Source: Erythrobacter oryzae
GTDB taxonomy: Bacteria; Pseudomonadota; Alphaproteobacteria; Sphingomonadales; Sphingomonadaceae
Assembly: GCF_030271515.1 (NCBI RefSeq)
Contig: NZ_JASCXI010000001.1
Location: 62,001-126,000 of the forward strand
DNA length: 64,000 nt
Direction of reading: 5' to 3'
Shown: positions 17,717 through 26,247 of the stretch, piece after piece
Numbering within the stretch: the stretch's first letter is position 1
Layout: every line of letters starts with the position of its first letter
Made by a program: the position numbers and the translations under genes
Notes under the pieces: generated by a model
What the model saw: the letters and a program-made list of their open reading frames with translations, nothing else
What the model was told of the DNA's origin: nothing
The model's database searches: none

Positions 17717-19150
17717 ATGACCTTCGCCGATCTCGGCCTTTCGCCCGAATTGCTCAAAGCCGTGGAAGACGCGGGCTATACCACGCCGACCGCGATCCAG
17801 GCGCAGGCGATCCCGACCGTGCTGATGATGAAGGACCTCATCGGCATCGCCCAGACGGGGACGGGCAAGACCGCGAGCTTCGTGCTCCCCATGATCGACG
17901 TGATGGCCGCCGGCCGCCGCCGCGCGCTGATGCCGCGCTCGCTGATCCTCGAGCCGACGCGCGAGCTTGCCGCGCAGGTCGCCGAGAACTTCGAGAAATA
18001 CGGCAAGAACCACGATCTCAAGATGGCGCTGCTGATCGGCGGCGTGCAGATGGGCGATCAGCTGAAGGCCTTGAGCGACGGGGTCGACGTGCTGATCGCC
18101 ACCCCGGGCCGCCTCATGGACCTGTTCGAGCGCGGCAAGATCATGCTCAACGGCTGCGAGCTGCTGGTGATCGACGAGGCCGACCGGATGCTCGACATGG
18201 GGTTCATCCCCGATATCGAATTCATCTGCTCCAAGCTTCCCGAAACCCGCCAGACCATGCTGTTCTCGGCCACCATGCCCGCGCCAATCGAGAAGCTGGC
18301 CAAGAAATTCCTCAACAACCCCAAGCGCATCGAAACCGCGCGCGCGGCGACCACCAACAAGGACATCACCGCCTTCAAGGTGCCGGTGAAGTCGAAGCAG
18401 AAGCGCGAGACCCTGCGCTGGTTCCTCGAGAACGATCTGGTCGAGAACGCGATCATCTTCGCCAACCGCAAGACCACGGTGCGCGAGCTGAACCAGAGCC
18501 TCCAGCGCCACGGTTTCCGCTCGGCCGAGATTCACGGCGACATGGATCAGTCGAGCCGGATCAAGGAGCTCGAGCGCTTCAAGGCGGGCGACGTCAATAT
18601 CCTCGTCGCCTCCGACGTCGCCGCGCGCGGGCTCGACATCAAGGGCGTGTCCCACGTCTTCAACTTCGACACGCCCTGGCACCCGGACGATTACGTCCAC
18701 CGCATCGGCCGCACGGGCCGCGCCGGCGCCAAGGGGCGGGCTTTCACCTTCGTTGCGGAAGAAGACGCCGAAGCCATTTCCAACGTCGAGAAGCTGACCG
18801 GCGCGGCGATCAAGGTGTTCGGCAAGGAAGACCTGCGCGTCGACCTCTCCGAGATTCTCGCCAAAGCCGAAGCCGCCAAGGTGGCCGAGGTCGAAGAGCC
18901 CGAGGCCCGCGAGGAACGCAGGCCCCGCCGCGCCCGCGAGGACCGCTCCGAGCGGGACGAGCGCCCCCGCAAGGAACGCCCCCCGCGCGAGGAAGTCCGC
19001 GAAGAGCGCCCCCGCCGCGAACGGCCCGAGCGCACCGAACGTGTCGCCGCCGAGCGCAAGCCGCGGCGTTATCACGAGGATGACGCGCCCGTACCCGCCG
19101 GCGAATGGAACGGCCCGCGTCCAGGCTTCCTCGACATCGGCTTCGGCTGA
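17717..19150 (+). CDS. DEAD-box RNA helicase (RhlE-like)
   Basis: This is an ATP-dependent RNA unwinding enzyme acting in ribosome assembly or RNA turnover. The 477-residue protein has all core motifs in order: Q motif GYTTPTAIQAQAIP, I AQTGTGKT, Ia PTRELAAQ, Ib TPGR, II DEAD (VIDEADRMLDMGF), III SAT, V ASDVAARGLDIKGV and VI HRIGRTGR. Beyond about residue 370 it carries a long Arg/Glu/Pro-rich tail typical of RhlE/DeaD-type enzymes, probably for RNA binding. ATG at 17717 (MTFADLGLS) matches the family start. The next gene starts 11 bases after the stop. Confidence 0.95.
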   Translation: MTFADLGLSPELLKAVEDAGYTTPTAIQAQAIPTVLMMKDLIGIAQTGTGKTASFVLPMIDVMAAGRRRALMPRSLILEPTRELAAQVAENFEKYGKNHDLKMALLIGGVQMGDQLKALSDGVDVLIATPGRLMDLFERGKIMLNGCELLVIDEADRMLDMGFIPDIEFICSKLPETRQTMLFSATMPAPIEKLAKKFLNNPKRIETARAATTNKDITAFKVPVKSKQKRETLRWFLENDLVENAIIFANRKTTVRELNQSLQRHGFRSAEIHGDMDQSSRIKELERFKAGDVNILVASDVAARGLDIKGVSHVFNFDTPWHPDDYVHRIGRTGRAGAKGRAFTFVAEEDAEAISNVEKLTGAAIKVFGKEDLRVDLSEILAKAEAAKVAEVEEPEAREERRPRRAREDRSERDERPRKERPPREEVREERPRRERPERTERVAAERKPRRYHEDDAPVPAGEWNGPRPGFLDIGFG

Positions 19151-19161
19151 ACCCTTCCGCG

Positions 19162-19707
19162 ATGGAGGAGTTCGATTACGCCGTCACGCTGTTCGGACTG
19201 CTGCTCGGCCTTGCCCTGACCGAGGCCCTTGCGGGGCTCGCCCGGGCGCTCAAATCGCGCAAGCACACGCGGATCGGCTGGTCGACCGCGCTGCTCGGCA
19301 TTCTGGTCGCCTGCGATGTCGTGACCTTCTGGGTCTATGGCTGGCAGATGCGCCAGTTCGTGACCGCAAGCTGGCCGGTGATGTTCGCCGGCTTCATCGT
19401 CACCGGCATCTATTTCGTCGCCGCATCGCTGATCTTCCCCGCCAGTCCGGAGGAGGATCACGAGGCCCATTTCGCGGCCAATTACCGCTTCGTGCTGGCA
19501 GGCGTGCTGGTGTGCAACATGGCGCTGATCGCGTGGGTGGCGAGCATCGTCGGCACCGGCAACCTCTTCGGCGCGCGCCAGATCGTCATCACCTGGTCGC
19601 TGATCCCGGCGACGCTTGTCGCGATCTTCGCGCGCGAGCGGGGGATCGTGCTGGGCTGCATCTGCTGGCTGATCGCGCTCTATCCGCTCTCGCTGGTATG
19701 GACCTGA
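19162..19707 (+). CDS. Six-helix inner-membrane protein of unknown function
   Basis: This 181-residue protein is almost entirely hydrophobic, with about six predicted transmembrane helices: LFGLLLGLALTEALAGLA, STALLGILVACDVVTFWV, FAGFIVTGIYFVAASLIF, FVLAGVLVCNMALIAWV, WSLIPATLVAIFA and CICWLIALYPLSLVW. It starts at ATG 19162, 11 bases after the helicase stop. The first helix follows an acidic EEFDYAV start seen in small membrane proteins of this group. No catalytic motif is visible, and function is unknown. It may share a transcript with the helicase and the downstream hydroxylase-like gene. Confidence 0.75.
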   Translation: MEEFDYAVTLFGLLLGLALTEALAGLARALKSRKHTRIGWSTALLGILVACDVVTFWVYGWQMRQFVTASWPVMFAGFIVTGIYFVAASLIFPASPEEDHEAHFAANYRFVLAGVLVCNMALIAWVASIVGTGNLFGARQIVITWSLIPATLVAIFARERGIVLGCICWLIALYPLSLVWT

Positions 19708-19768
19708 GCGGTCTGCCGCGCCTGCGTGCTTAACCATTTCTTGGACGATCCGGGCGTAATCCGCCGCT

Positions 19769-20593
19769 GTGATCGACACCATTCTCGAAACCTTGCGCAC
19801 GGAGTTCGCCAATCTCGCCTCGCTGGCGGTGGTGTTCGGCGTGCTCGCCTATGTCACCAAGCGCCACGCGGTGGTTGACCACATCAAGCGCGCGCGGCCC
19901 GAGATCGTCACCAATATCATCCTTCTGGCTGTCAATGCGCTGGTGGTGGTGCCGCTGATCGCGGTGCCGATCCTCACCGGCCACTCGCTGCTGCCGCGCG
20001 CCGAGGTGCTTGTGCGTTTCTGGGAGGGGCTGCCCGGGGTGGTCCCGATCATCGCCGGCATCGCCTTCATGGAATTCGCCGCCTATTGGCGCCACCGGCT
20101 CGAGCATGTGCCGATGCTGTGGCCGGTCCACGCCACGCACCACGCCGACGAGGCGATGAACTGGCTGAGCGTGCGCCGCAAGCACCCCTTCGGCGAGGCG
20201 CTGGCGCTGCTGATCGACAATCTAGTGGTGATCCTGCTCGGGTTGCCCTACTGGGCGATCGGCGTCGGCCTGCTCATCCGCAGCTGGTGGGGCTATTTCA
20301 TCCATGCCGACGTGCCCTGGACGCTGGGGATCTTCGGCAAGGTGCTCATCTCGCCCGCCGCGCACCGCCTGCACCACATCCGCGACGAGGAACTGATGGG
20401 CAGCAATTTCGGCAACATGCTGACGCTGTGGGACAAGGTGTTCGGCACCTATGTCGACCCGGCTCCTTACGTGAACTGCGAGACCGGCATCGCCGAGGGC
20501 ACGCGCGACGCCTGGGGCGAACTCGCCCGGCCGTTCGAGGCGCGCTACTGGAAAAAGCCCGAAGCCCAGCCGACCGAGCAGCCTGCGGGCTGA
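19769..20593 (+). CDS. Sterol desaturase / fatty acid hydroxylase superfamily protein
   Basis: This is an integral membrane di-iron protein of 274 residues with a GTG start (VIDTILETL). The histidine clusters that bind the two irons are visible: HRLEH (after AAYWR), HATHH (VHATHHADE) and HRLHH (AAHRLHHIRDE). Four or so hydrophobic segments surround them. Family members hydroxylate or desaturate lipids such as carotenoids, fatty acids or sterol-like compounds. The substrate here is unknown, and no carotenoid genes are in the window. The stop is 2 bases from that of the convergent uvrD. Confidence 0.9.
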   Translation: MIDTILETLRTEFANLASLAVVFGVLAYVTKRHAVVDHIKRARPEIVTNIILLAVNALVVVPLIAVPILTGHSLLPRAEVLVRFWEGLPGVVPIIAGIAFMEFAAYWRHRLEHVPMLWPVHATHHADEAMNWLSVRRKHPFGEALALLIDNLVVILLGLPYWAIGVGLLIRSWWGYFIHADVPWTLGIFGKVLISPAAHRLHHIRDEELMGSNFGNMLTLWDKVFGTYVDPAPYVNCETGIAEGTRDAWGELARPFEARYWKKPEAQPTEQPAG

Positions 20594-20595
20594 GG

Positions 20596-22902
20596 TCAGC
20601 CCACTACCGTCACGAACGAATCCAGCACCCGCTTCTCGCCCGCCTCCTCGAACAGGATGGTGAGCTTGTTGCCTTCCTGATCGATCACGCAGCCCGTGCC
20701 AAACTTGGTGTGGGTGACCATCGCACCGATGGCGATGTCGGAGCGTGCCGGGGCGGCGAAGCTGGCCGCTGACCGCGTGCTTTCGGGGATGCGTGCGGGT
20801 CGCGAGTCGTAACCGCTGGCGATGGCGCGCTGCCAGCCGGGGCCGCGCTGCTGGGCGCGGTCAGGGCGATTTTGCGCGACGTGGGCGAAGGGATCCTCCT
20901 GCTCGCTCCAGTTCGCCCGCCACAGCGATGCGCCGCCGGTGAGCGTGGTCTCGCTCTCGATATGCTCCGCCGGCAGTTCGTCGATGAAGCGCGAGGGGAT
21001 GCTGCTGGTCCACTGGCCGTAGATCCGGCGGTTGGCCGCGTGGAGAATGGTGCAATGCCGCCGCGCGCGGGTGATCGCCACGTAGGCGAGGCGGCGTTCC
21101 TCTTCGAGTGACGCCAGCCCCCCCTCGTCGATCGCGCGCTGCGAGGGGAAGACGCCTTCCTCCCAGCCGACGCAGAAGACATTGTCGAACTCGAGGCCCT
21201 TGGCGGCGTGGATCGTCATGATCGTCACCGTCTCGCCCTCGTTAGCGCGGTCATTGTCCATGACGAGGCTGACGTGCTCGAGGAAATCGCCGAGGGTGAG
21301 GTATTCCTCCATCGCGCGCGCGAGTTCCGAGAGGTTCTCCGCGCGCCCCGCGCTTTCGGGCGAGCGGTCGGCGGCGAGCATGGCGTTGTAGCCGCTCTCT
21401 TCCATCACCAGCCGGAGGAGATCGGCGGGCGAGAGCGTCTCGGCCTGCTCGCGCCAGTGCAGGAACTGGCGCATCAGCCCGCCGATGGTGATCGCGGCGC
21501 GCTTGGGCAGCTCGTCGCTGTCGGCCAGTTGCAGCGCGGCCGCTGCCAGCGGCAGGCCGGTGCGGCGCGCGTGGGAGTGCATCGCCTCCAGCGCCTTGGC
21601 CCCTAGGCCGCGCTTGGGCTGGTTGTGAATCCGCTCAAACGCCAGATCGTCCTGCGGCTGCGCGATCAGGCGCAGATAGGCGAGCGCATCGCGGATCTCG
21701 GCACGCTCGTAGAAGCGGAAGCCCCCGATGATGCGGTAGGCGATGCCGATCTGGATGAAGCGGTCCTCGAACTCGCGCGTCTGGTACTGCGCACGCACGA
21801 GGATGGCGACCTGATCGAGTCCGGCGCCTTCGCGCTCCAAGCGCTCGATCGCCTCGCCGACGCGGCGCGCTTCCTCGGGCGCGTCCCATACGCCGATGAC
21901 CTTGACCTTCTCGCCGCCATTGACCTCGGTCCACAGGGTCTTGTCGTGGCGCTGGCTGTTCTCGCGGATGAGGCCCGAAGCCGCGCCGAGGATATGGGGG
22001 GTGGAGCGGTAGTTCTGTTCCAGCCGGATCACTTCCGCGCCCGGGAAATCCTTCTCGAACCTGAGGATATTGGCGACCTCCGCCCCGCGCCAGGAATAGA
22101 TCGACTGGTCGTCATCCCCCACCACGCAGATGTTCTTGTGCCCCTGCGCGAGCAAGCGCAGCCACAGATACTGGACCGCATTGGTGTCCTGATATTCGTC
22201 CACCATGATGTAGCGGAAGCGGCGCTGGTAATCGGCGAGGATGTCGTGGTGCGTCTTGAGGATCGTCACCATGTGCAGCATCAGATCGCCGAAATCGCAG
22301 GCGTTCAATTGCTTCAGCCGCTCCTGATAGCGGGTGTAGAGCGCGGTGCCCTTGCCATTGGCGTAGGCCTCGTTCTCCACCGCATCGAGATCGGCGGGGC
22401 CGAGGCCGCGGTTTTTCCAGCGGTCGATCAGGCCGGCAAGCTGGCGCGCGGGCCAGCGCTTCTCGTCAAGTTCGGCCTCGGTGATGAGCTGCTTGAGCAG
22501 GCGCAGCTGATCGTCGGTGTCGATGATCGTGTAATTGTGCTGGAGCCCGACAAGCTCCGCATGGCGGCGCAGCATCTTGGCGCAGATCGAGTGGAATGTG
22601 CCGAGCCACGGCAGCCCCTCGGCCTGCGGGCCAAGGTGATGCGTCACACGCTCCTTCATCTCGCGCGCGGCCTTGTTGGTGAAGGTGACGCACAGGATCT
22701 GCGAAGGGTAAGCGCGCCCCGTCGCCACCAGATGCGCAAGGCGCGCCGTGAGCGCGGCGGTCTTGCCGGTGCCCGCGCCTGCGAGCATCAGCACCGGGCC
22801 TTCCGTGGCGAGGACGGCAGCGCGCTGCGGCGGGTTCAGCCGCGCGGCATAGGCAGGCACCGACTCGGGCGGAGCAGCGGGGGAGGGCAGGGGGTTGCTC
22901 AT
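20596..22902 (-). CDS. uvrD: UvrD/PcrA-type ATP-dependent DNA helicase
   Basis: This SF1A 3'-5' helicase acts in nucleotide-excision and mismatch repair. The 768-residue protein has Walker A GAGTGKTAAL, motif II VDEYQDTN, motif III GDDDQSIYSWRGA, motif IV QNYRSTPHIL, motif V TIHAAKGLEFDNVF and motif VI RRLAYVAITRAR. The C-terminus carries a Tudor-like segment (VTHTKFGTGCVID...). The ATG at 22902 (MSNPLPSPAA) is chosen over a start 42 bases upstream because a LexA box occupies 22913-22927, which would otherwise be coding. SOS control is therefore likely. Confidence 0.96.
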   Translation of the reverse strand: MSNPLPSPAAPPESVPAYAARLNPPQRAAVLATEGPVLMLAGAGTGKTAALTARLAHLVATGRAYPSQILCVTFTNKAAREMKERVTHHLGPQAEGLPWLGTFHSICAKMLRRHAELVGLQHNYTIIDTDDQLRLLKQLITEAELDEKRWPARQLAGLIDRWKNRGLGPADLDAVENEAYANGKGTALYTRYQERLKQLNACDFGDLMLHMVTILKTHHDILADYQRRFRYIMVDEYQDTNAVQYLWLRLLAQGHKNICVVGDDDQSIYSWRGAEVANILRFEKDFPGAEVIRLEQNYRSTPHILGAASGLIRENSQRHDKTLWTEVNGGEKVKVIGVWDAPEEARRVGEAIERLEREGAGLDQVAILVRAQYQTREFEDRFIQIGIAYRIIGGFRFYERAEIRDALAYLRLIAQPQDDLAFERIHNQPKRGLGAKALEAMHSHARRTGLPLAAAALQLADSDELPKRAAITIGGLMRQFLHWREQAETLSPADLLRLVMEESGYNAMLAADRSPESAGRAENLSELARAMEEYLTLGDFLEHVSLVMDNDRANEGETVTIMTIHAAKGLEFDNVFCVGWEEGVFPSQRAIDEGGLASLEEERRLAYVAITRARRHCTILHAANRRIYGQWTSSIPSRFIDELPAEHIESETTLTGGASLWRANWSEQEDPFAHVAQNRPDRAQQRGPGWQRAIASGYDSRPARIPESTRSAASFAAPARSDIAIGAMVTHTKFGTGCVIDQEGNKLTILFEEAGEKRVLDSFVTVVG

Positions 22903-22912
22903 TGTCTCATGC

Positions 22913-22927
22913 GAACAGGTAGGGAAC
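22913..22927 (-). promoter_or_regulatory. LexA box upstream of uvrD
   Basis: GAAC (22913-22916), seven bases, GAAC (22924-22927) is the reverse complement of GTTC-N7-GTTC, the alphaproteobacterial LexA operator. It sits 11-25 bases upstream of the chosen uvrD ATG. The remaining gap to the divergent gene at 23175 is GC-rich and shows no other site I can assign. Confidence 0.85.
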
Positions 22928-23174
22928 AATTGCGCGGGGAGCAAGCCGCGAGACGCAGGCGCTCACAGGCTTGCGACAGGCTGAAATTCGGCCTGCCGCT
23001 TTTTCGTCACATTTGCCGCCCGGGCGGGGCGCGGGCGGGACGCACAGGGCGGCGTGCGATTGCTCCGCCGCGGGTGGGCCCCATATTGAAGAGGTCCGGT
23101 TCGTGAGGGGTCATGCGGCCGGGACACACGTTTCGCGTTCGTCGTGCTTGGGTCAGTCAATGATGGAGTTACCC

Positions 23175-23648
23175 ATGCACAAGTCTTTCAAAACCCTCGC
23201 CACGGCCGCTTCGGCCCTGGCCCTCGCCATGACCGGCACGCTGGCCGGCGCGCAGGAGCAGATGCCGGATACGGCTCCGGGCGAGTCCACCCAGACCACG
23301 CCCACCGAGACCACGCCGCCCTCGATGCCGGACACCACACCGTCAACCGAGCAGGAGTGGGACAAGAACACGCCCACCAACACGCCTGACGCACCGGCGA
23401 CCACCACCGCCACGCCGACGACCGATCAGGATGCGATGATGCAGTCTTGGCCCGCCGACCGTCAGGCCGGTTACAAGGCCTGGCCGGCCGAGACCCAGAC
23501 CTATTTCTGGTCGCTCAATCCGCAGCGTCAGGAGATCTTCTGGGCCCTGTCGGACAGCGACAAGGTCACGCTCAGCAAGATGCCCGAGGCGCAGCGCGAA
23601 TCGACGTGGGCGCAGATCGAATCCCGGGTCACCCCGCCGCGCGGTTAA
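23175..23648 (+). CDS. Small secreted Thr/Pro-rich protein
   Basis: This 157-residue protein has a signal peptide (MHKSFKTLATAASALALAMTG, cleaved after AGA at about residue 24). A Thr/Pro/Asp-rich linker follows (about 25-88, PTETTPPSMPDTTPSTEQ and similar). A compact C-terminal domain begins MMQSWPADRQAGYKAWPAE with repeated W-P-A and W-x-L patterns (TYFWSLNPQRQEIFWALS). The ATG at 23175 has GGAG 6 bases upstream and is preferred over two nearer ATGs at 23160 and 23163. No known domain is recognised with confidence. The stop shares four bases (TTAA) with the convergent rsmD stop. Confidence 0.75.
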   Translation: MHKSFKTLATAASALALAMTGTLAGAQEQMPDTAPGESTQTTPTETTPPSMPDTTPSTEQEWDKNTPTNTPDAPATTTATPTTDQDAMMQSWPADRQAGYKAWPAETQTYFWSLNPQRQEIFWALSDSDKVTLSKMPEAQRESTWAQIESRVTPPRG

Positions 23649-24220
23649 GCGGCCTGATCGGGATCGAGGTCGGGGGAAGCATCCAGCCGCAAGAGGTGGA
23701 GCTTCCCCTTGCCGACCTTGCGTTCGCTCTCGGTCACCAGCCCCTTGATCGCGACGTCCTCGTTGAACGCGGTCTCGAGCGCGATCCAAGTCTCGGGGCC
23801 GATCCAGCCGAGGCGCAGCAGCCTGTCGAGCGCAACCTCGCCCGCGCCTGAACGGTAGGGCGGATCGGCGAGGATCAGGTCGAGCGGCTTTGCGACCGCA
23901 CGCAGCGCCATCACCGACCCCGCCTCGACCCGCGCCCGCATGCCAGCGCCAAGCGCTGCGACATTGGCGCGGATCACATCGACCGCCACGCGGTCCTGCT
24001 CGACGAACAGGCAGCTTTCCGCCCCGCGCGACAGGGCCTCCAATCCCAATGCGCCAGAGCCTGCGAAGAGGTCGGCGACCTGCAATCCCTCGAAATCGCC
24101 AAGCCGGCTGGTCAGCATCGCGAACAGCGTCTCGCGCGCGCGGTCAGCCGTGGGCCGCGTGCCGTCACCCTTCGGCGCGGCGAGTTTGCGCCCGCGCCAT
24201 TCCCCGGCGATGATCCTCAC
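23645..24220 (-). CDS. rsmD: 16S rRNA (guanine-966-N2)-methyltransferase RsmD
   Basis: This enzyme methylates G966 of 16S rRNA using S-adenosylmethionine. The 191-residue product starts RIIAGEWRGRKLAAP, has RPTADRARETLFAML, the SAM motif DLFAGSGALGLEALSRGA, and the catalytic ADPPY loop. It begins with GTG at 24220; the GTGA sequence also carries the stop of the upstream pseudouridine synthase, so the two are translationally coupled. Length and motifs are normal. Confidence 0.95.
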   Translation of the reverse strand: MRIIAGEWRGRKLAAPKGDGTRPTADRARETLFAMLTSRLGDFEGLQVADLFAGSGALGLEALSRGAESCLFVEQDRVAVDVIRANVAALGAGMRARVEAGSVMALRAVAKPLDLILADPPYRSGAGEVALDRLLRLGWIGPETWIALETAFNEDVAIKGLVTESERKVGKGKLHLLRLDASPDLDPDQAA

Positions 24221-24996
24221 TTGAGCGGGCCTTTCGCCAGCTCCGCCAGGAAGCGGTCGACCGGCTTGCCCGTCAGCTCCACCGCCTGGCCCCGCGGCAG
24301 ATCGCCGAGATTGAACGGGCCGTAGCCGACCCGGATCAGCCGGTTCACCTGCAATCCCAGATGTTCGAGCACCCGGCGCACCTCGCGGTTCTTGCCCTCG
24401 GTGATGGTCATCTCGATCCACAGATTGCGCCCGCTCGAGCGTTCGAGATTGGCGTCGATCGAGCCGTAGCGCATCCCGTCGATCTCGACGCCCTCGATCA
24501 GCTCTTCCAGTTGCTGCTGCGACACATCGCCGAAAGCGCGGGCGCGATAGGTGCGCGGCACGCGGCTGGCGGGCAGTTCGAGCGTCCGCTTGACCGCGCC
24601 GTCATTGGTGAGCAGCAGCAGCCCCTCGGTGTTGAGGTCGAGCCGCCCGACCGGCATCACCCGTCCGGCATTCTTGGGCAAGGCGTTCCTGAGCGCGGTG
24701 TAGATCGTCGGGCGCCCCGCCGGATCGCGCTCGGCGGTGATGAGGCCGGTGGGCTTGTGGAAAGCGAACAGCCGGGTCGCCTCGGCCGCGCCGACCGGCT
24801 TGCCGTCGACCGTCACGCCCCTGAGGCTCGACAGGATCGTCGCGGGCGTCTCCAGCACCTTGCCGTCGAGCGCCACGCGCCCCTCGGCGATCATCCGCTC
24901 GACCTCGCGGCGGCTGGCGACACCGGCGCGGGCGAGCAGCTTGGCGATACGGTCGCCCTCGGGGCGGTTTTCGGAGCGGGGGGGCTGGGTGGGCAT
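24217..24996 (-). CDS. RluB/RsuA-family rRNA pseudouridine synthase
   Basis: This 259-residue enzyme isomerises a uridine in rRNA to pseudouridine. An N-terminal S4 RNA-binding domain (RIAKLLARAGVASRREVERMI) is followed by the catalytic domain. That domain has VGRLDLNTEGLLLLTNDG (catalytic Asp in GRLD), RTYRARAF, and the C-terminal GKNREVRRVLEHLGLQVNRL block typical of RsuA/RluB/E/F. RluB (23S U2605) is the most likely identity. It overlaps rsmD by 4 bases. A short gap of 19 bases separates it from the end of the Rieske oxygenase gene on the same strand. Confidence 0.92.
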   Translation of the reverse strand: MPTQPPRSENRPEGDRIAKLLARAGVASRREVERMIAEGRVALDGKVLETPATILSSLRGVTVDGKPVGAAEATRLFAFHKPTGLITAERDPAGRPTIYTALRNALPKNAGRVMPVGRLDLNTEGLLLLTNDGAVKRTLELPASRVPRTYRARAFGDVSQQQLEELIEGVEIDGMRYGSIDANLERSSGRNLWIEMTITEGKNREVRRVLEHLGLQVNRLIRVGYGPFNLGDLPRGQAVELTGKPVDRFLAELAKGPLK

Positions 24997-25015
24997 GGGG
25001 GCCGCGCCTAGGGCC

Positions 25016-26176
25016 TCAGCCCGCCGCCCGCAAGGCTTCGCTCACGATCTGGTCGAACCGCGCGATCCCGCCTTCGAGCGTGCCGAGGGTGATGTGCTCC
25101 ACCGCGCCGGATGAAAGCCCCTGCTGGCCGAGCTCCGCCGCGCGGAAGTCCTCGGAGGCGAAGACGCCCCCGTCGAGCAGATTCCAGCTCTTCTCCCAAT
25201 GCGCCAGCGCCTTTTCGGTGGCGGGTGCCTCGGGGATCAGCATGAAGTCCTCGACCAGCGTCAGATCCGCTGCTTGCGGCATGAGCACCATCACGTTGAC
25301 GTAATCGGGGCTGGGCACGATCACCGTCGCGGGGAGCAGCTGGTAGGCGAAGGTCACCACTCGCCTGAGGCTCGCCATGTCGGTGAGGTCGACGCCCTCC
25401 ATCTCCTCGAGCCGCCCGACCGCGGAGCGCTGGTGCGGACCGATCTGGTCGCCTGCGGTGATCCCGTCCTTGAAGAAGGGGCCGATGGTCGCAGCGTGGA
25501 GGCGGGTGACGTGGTAGCTCTCGAGGAAGGCATCCATGATGAGCTTCCAGTTGCCCTTGACCGTGTGGAGCTTGCGCCGGAACAGGTGCGCGCCCGCAAG
25601 GCCGAAGGCGTCGAAGTCGCTGCCCAATTCCTGTGCAGCGCTGAAGTCCGCACCTTGCGCGGGTGCAAACCAAATCAGGCCGCCTGCCTCAAGACTGGGC
25701 AGCTCGACGAGTCCGTAATCCGCCTTGTCGAGCCCCGGAAAGGTCTCGGGCCGGGGCAGGGCGAGCAATCCGCCATCCAGCCGGTAAGTCCAGGCGTGAT
25801 AGGGGCACACCAGCCGCTTGGCGCACTGGACTTCGCTGCCCTCGACCAGCCGCGTGCCGCGATGGCGGCAGACGTTGAGAAAGACGTGGGCCTTGCCCTC
25901 GGCGTCGCGGGTGATCAGCAGCGGACGTCCCGTCGCGTCGTGCGGCACCGCCATGCCGGGCTCGGGCAGCAGCGCGGAGGGGCAGATCACCTGCGGCAGG
26001 CGATCGAACAGTGCCGCCTTCTCGCGCGCGAAGTGGTCGGGGCAGGTGTAGTTCTTTGCCGACACCATCTGGATCCCACCCGCGACCTTGGCGCGGCCCT
26101 CCCGAATCGCCTCGGCGAGAGCGAGCTGGCCGGGTGTGGGCGACAATCGGGGTAAATCTGTTGTGGCAGCGTTCAT
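25016..26176 (-). CDS. Rieske non-haem iron oxygenase, alpha subunit
   Basis: This 386-residue protein has an N-terminal Rieske [2Fe-2S] domain ([10 protein letters not shown]...VCPYHAWTY; CxH, about 18 residues, CxxH). Its C-terminal catalytic domain has the mononuclear iron ligands in [16 protein letters not shown]. Such oxygenases hydroxylate or demethylate aromatic or quaternary-ammonium substrates using electrons from a separate reductase. No ferredoxin, reductase or beta subunit is encoded nearby, so the partner is elsewhere and the substrate is unknown. The ATG at 26176 ([13 protein letters not shown]) is divergent from the transporter gene, 71 bases apart, suggesting shared control. 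Confidence 0.92.
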   Translation of the reverse strand: MNAATTDLPRLSPTPGQLALAEAIREGRAKVAGGIQMVSAKNYTCPDHFAREKAALFDRLPQVICPSALLPEPGMAVPHDATGRPLLITRDAEGKAHVFLNVCRHRGTRLVEGSEVQCAKRLVCPYHAWTYRLDGGLLALPRPETFPGLDKADYGLVELPSLEAGGLIWFAPAQGADFSAAQELGSDFDAFGLAGAHLFRRKLHTVKGNWKLIMDAFLESYHVTRLHAATIGPFFKDGITAGDQIGPHQRSAVGRLEEMEGVDLTDMASLRRVVTFAYQLLPATVIVPSPDYVNVMVLMPQAADLTLVEDFMLIPEAPATEKALAHWEKSWNLLDGGVFASEDFRAAELGQQGLSSGAVEHITLGTLEGGIARFDQIVSEALRAAG

Positions 26177-26247
26177 CGCTCTTTTCTCATCCTCTCGTCC
26201 GTGCTGAGTGTGCCAGACATCGGGATCAAGCAAAAGGACAAGTGCGC

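Noticed and set aside
22903..23174. Hidden gene in the uvrD divergent gap
   Set aside because: Short open frames exist, but none has a start with a ribosome site or coding features.
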